Below, piece by piece: positions 63,119 through 64,000 of a DNA stretch of 64,000 nt (its first letter is position 1; every line of letters begins with the position of its first letter). The notes under the pieces were generated by a model, which was not told where the DNA came from, searched no databases, and was given only the letters and a program-made list of their open reading frames with translations. The position numbers and the translations under genes were made by a program. This DNA comes from Zeugodacus cucurbitae (taxonomy: Eukaryota > Arthropoda > Insecta > Diptera > Tephritidae), in the NCBI RefSeq assembly GCF_028554725.1, contig NC_071668.1:16196501-16260500 (forward strand), in the 5' to 3' direction.

Positions 63119-63350
63119 GATGTTGCCAAACTATCGGAGCTCACTATCTAACTATCGATAATATAGATTTACTAGCGATAGCCAATTAGATTGCAACAGA
63201 TCGGTTCTACGCAATCGGAAAAATTTAATTAATTGAGGATGTTGGCAAACTATCGTCGGCTGCTCACTACATAATGATCGATAATTTATATTTACTATCG
63301 ATAACAAAAAAATTTAATCAAGGTCTGATCTACGCAAGCGGAAAGATCTC
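63119..63350. repeat. Diverged 119-bp tandem duplication with TATCGATA-type sites
   Basis: Copies begin at 63119 and 63238 with gatgttgscaaactatcg. The first contains ctatcgataatata, the second gatcgataattta and ctatcgataac. TATCGATA is the Drosophila DRE core, so each copy carries near-DRE words, though no gene start is visible close by. Confidence 0.55.
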
Positions 63351-63814
63351 GGAGTCTTGTTCGGCCAAGGAAGACTATGTGGCGAATGCCTTATATGGCC
63401 ACAGCAACGATTTAACAATAAAAATTGATTCCAATATATTCCAAATTTGTCAAAATATGTGTTAAATTTTAATATAAAGGAGGTTTGACATTAAAAAAAA
63501 ACGAAATGCTATTGTCGAGACCGCAATATTTCAGATCAAATAAGTTAATTTCAAGTAGATACATTTATCATGTAATTTTTATAGAGACAATGTCATTATA
63601 ACACTATACACTTGAGATTTAGAAGTTGTTTTCAGAAAATAAGTAATATTTTATTATAGGATTCCCGGTTTTGCTATTGATAATGGTAAATGGTCTTCAT
63701 CCTTTCATTCGATAACATTTAACGATAGTATCAAATAATTATACCATTCCTTAATCATTTAATTGTAATTTAACAACTAATATAAATTAGTTAAAGCAAT
63801 AAAAAAGAATGTAT

Positions 63815-63885
63815 TGCATCGGCCGGGAATCGAACCCGGGCCGCCCGCGTGGCAGGCGAGCATTCTACCACTGAACCACCGATGC
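63815..63885 (-). tRNA. tRNA-Gly(GCC), copy 5
   Basis: Identical to copy 1. Six-T terminator on the minus strand at 63806-63801. The cluster may continue beyond the window edge. Confidence 0.98.
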
Positions 63886-64000
63886 TTCTTGAATTCAACA
63901 TCCAAATTACTGAACTTAAGTTATGCTCATCTCGCAAACCAGTTTAACTCAACTGCAGCTTCGAACTAACTAATAATGTGAAAGTTTTACGATGCAGCAG

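Noticed and set aside
1..64000. CRISPR arrays, bacterial operons, rRNA genes
   Set aside because: None seen. The sequence is eukaryotic with spliced genes, and no regular spacer-repeat pattern is present.

Overview
The window is nuclear DNA of a higher fly, most likely a tephritid fruit fly (Bactrocera/Zeugodacus/Ceratitis group). It is AT-rich, its introns are small with GT..AG ends, the protein set is dipteran, and it carries DD41D 'rosa'-type mariner sequences, a subfamily described from tephritids. All gene models were assembled by eye from reading frame, splice phase and family resemblance; no alignment was run.

Layout. 1-7.3 kb is gene-free and repeat-rich: a dispersed repeat, a broken mariner, and a complete non-autonomous hAT element with a perfect 8-bp target duplication. 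7.3-42.2 kb is a compact gene block with twelve confident protein genes: a RERG/RASL-type small GTPase (+), gudu/ARMC4 (-), an ionotropic receptor (+), a KIAA0319-like PKD-domain membrane protein (-), cornichon (+), Syntaxin 5 (-), TMEM147 (+), a C(2)M/Rec8-type kleisin (-), glia maturation factor (+), a ZAD zinc-finger protein (-), RpL34 (+) and a CYP4-type P450 (-). A possible tiny two-exon gene lies between RpL34 and the P450. Genes alternate in strand, so many share short divergent promoters or end tail to tail. 42.2-57.4 kb is gene-poor: a 1.1-kb inverted-terminal-repeat element, three mariner copies of different age, a piggyBac-like MITE in a TTAA site, a retrotransposon fragment, and several tandem duplications. 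One possible orphan first exon sits at 46.7 kb. 57.4-64 kb holds five sequence-identical tRNA-Gly(GCC) genes, all on the minus strand, between further repeats.

Function. The block mixes housekeeping secretory genes (cornichon, Syntaxin 5 and TMEM147 act at the ER or between ER and Golgi), reproduction genes (gudu in spermatogenesis, the kleisin in meiosis) and environment-facing genes (ionotropic receptor, P450). From memory, cornichon, Syx5 and c(2)M all map to polytene region 35F in Drosophila melanogaster, so this looks like a conserved neighbourhood of Muller element B.

The most notable observation is an in-frame TGA (followed by C) in the first coding exon of an otherwise intact eight-exon ionotropic receptor. 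It could be stop-codon readthrough, a young pseudogene or an assembly error. I found no sign of a wholly new multi-gene system.
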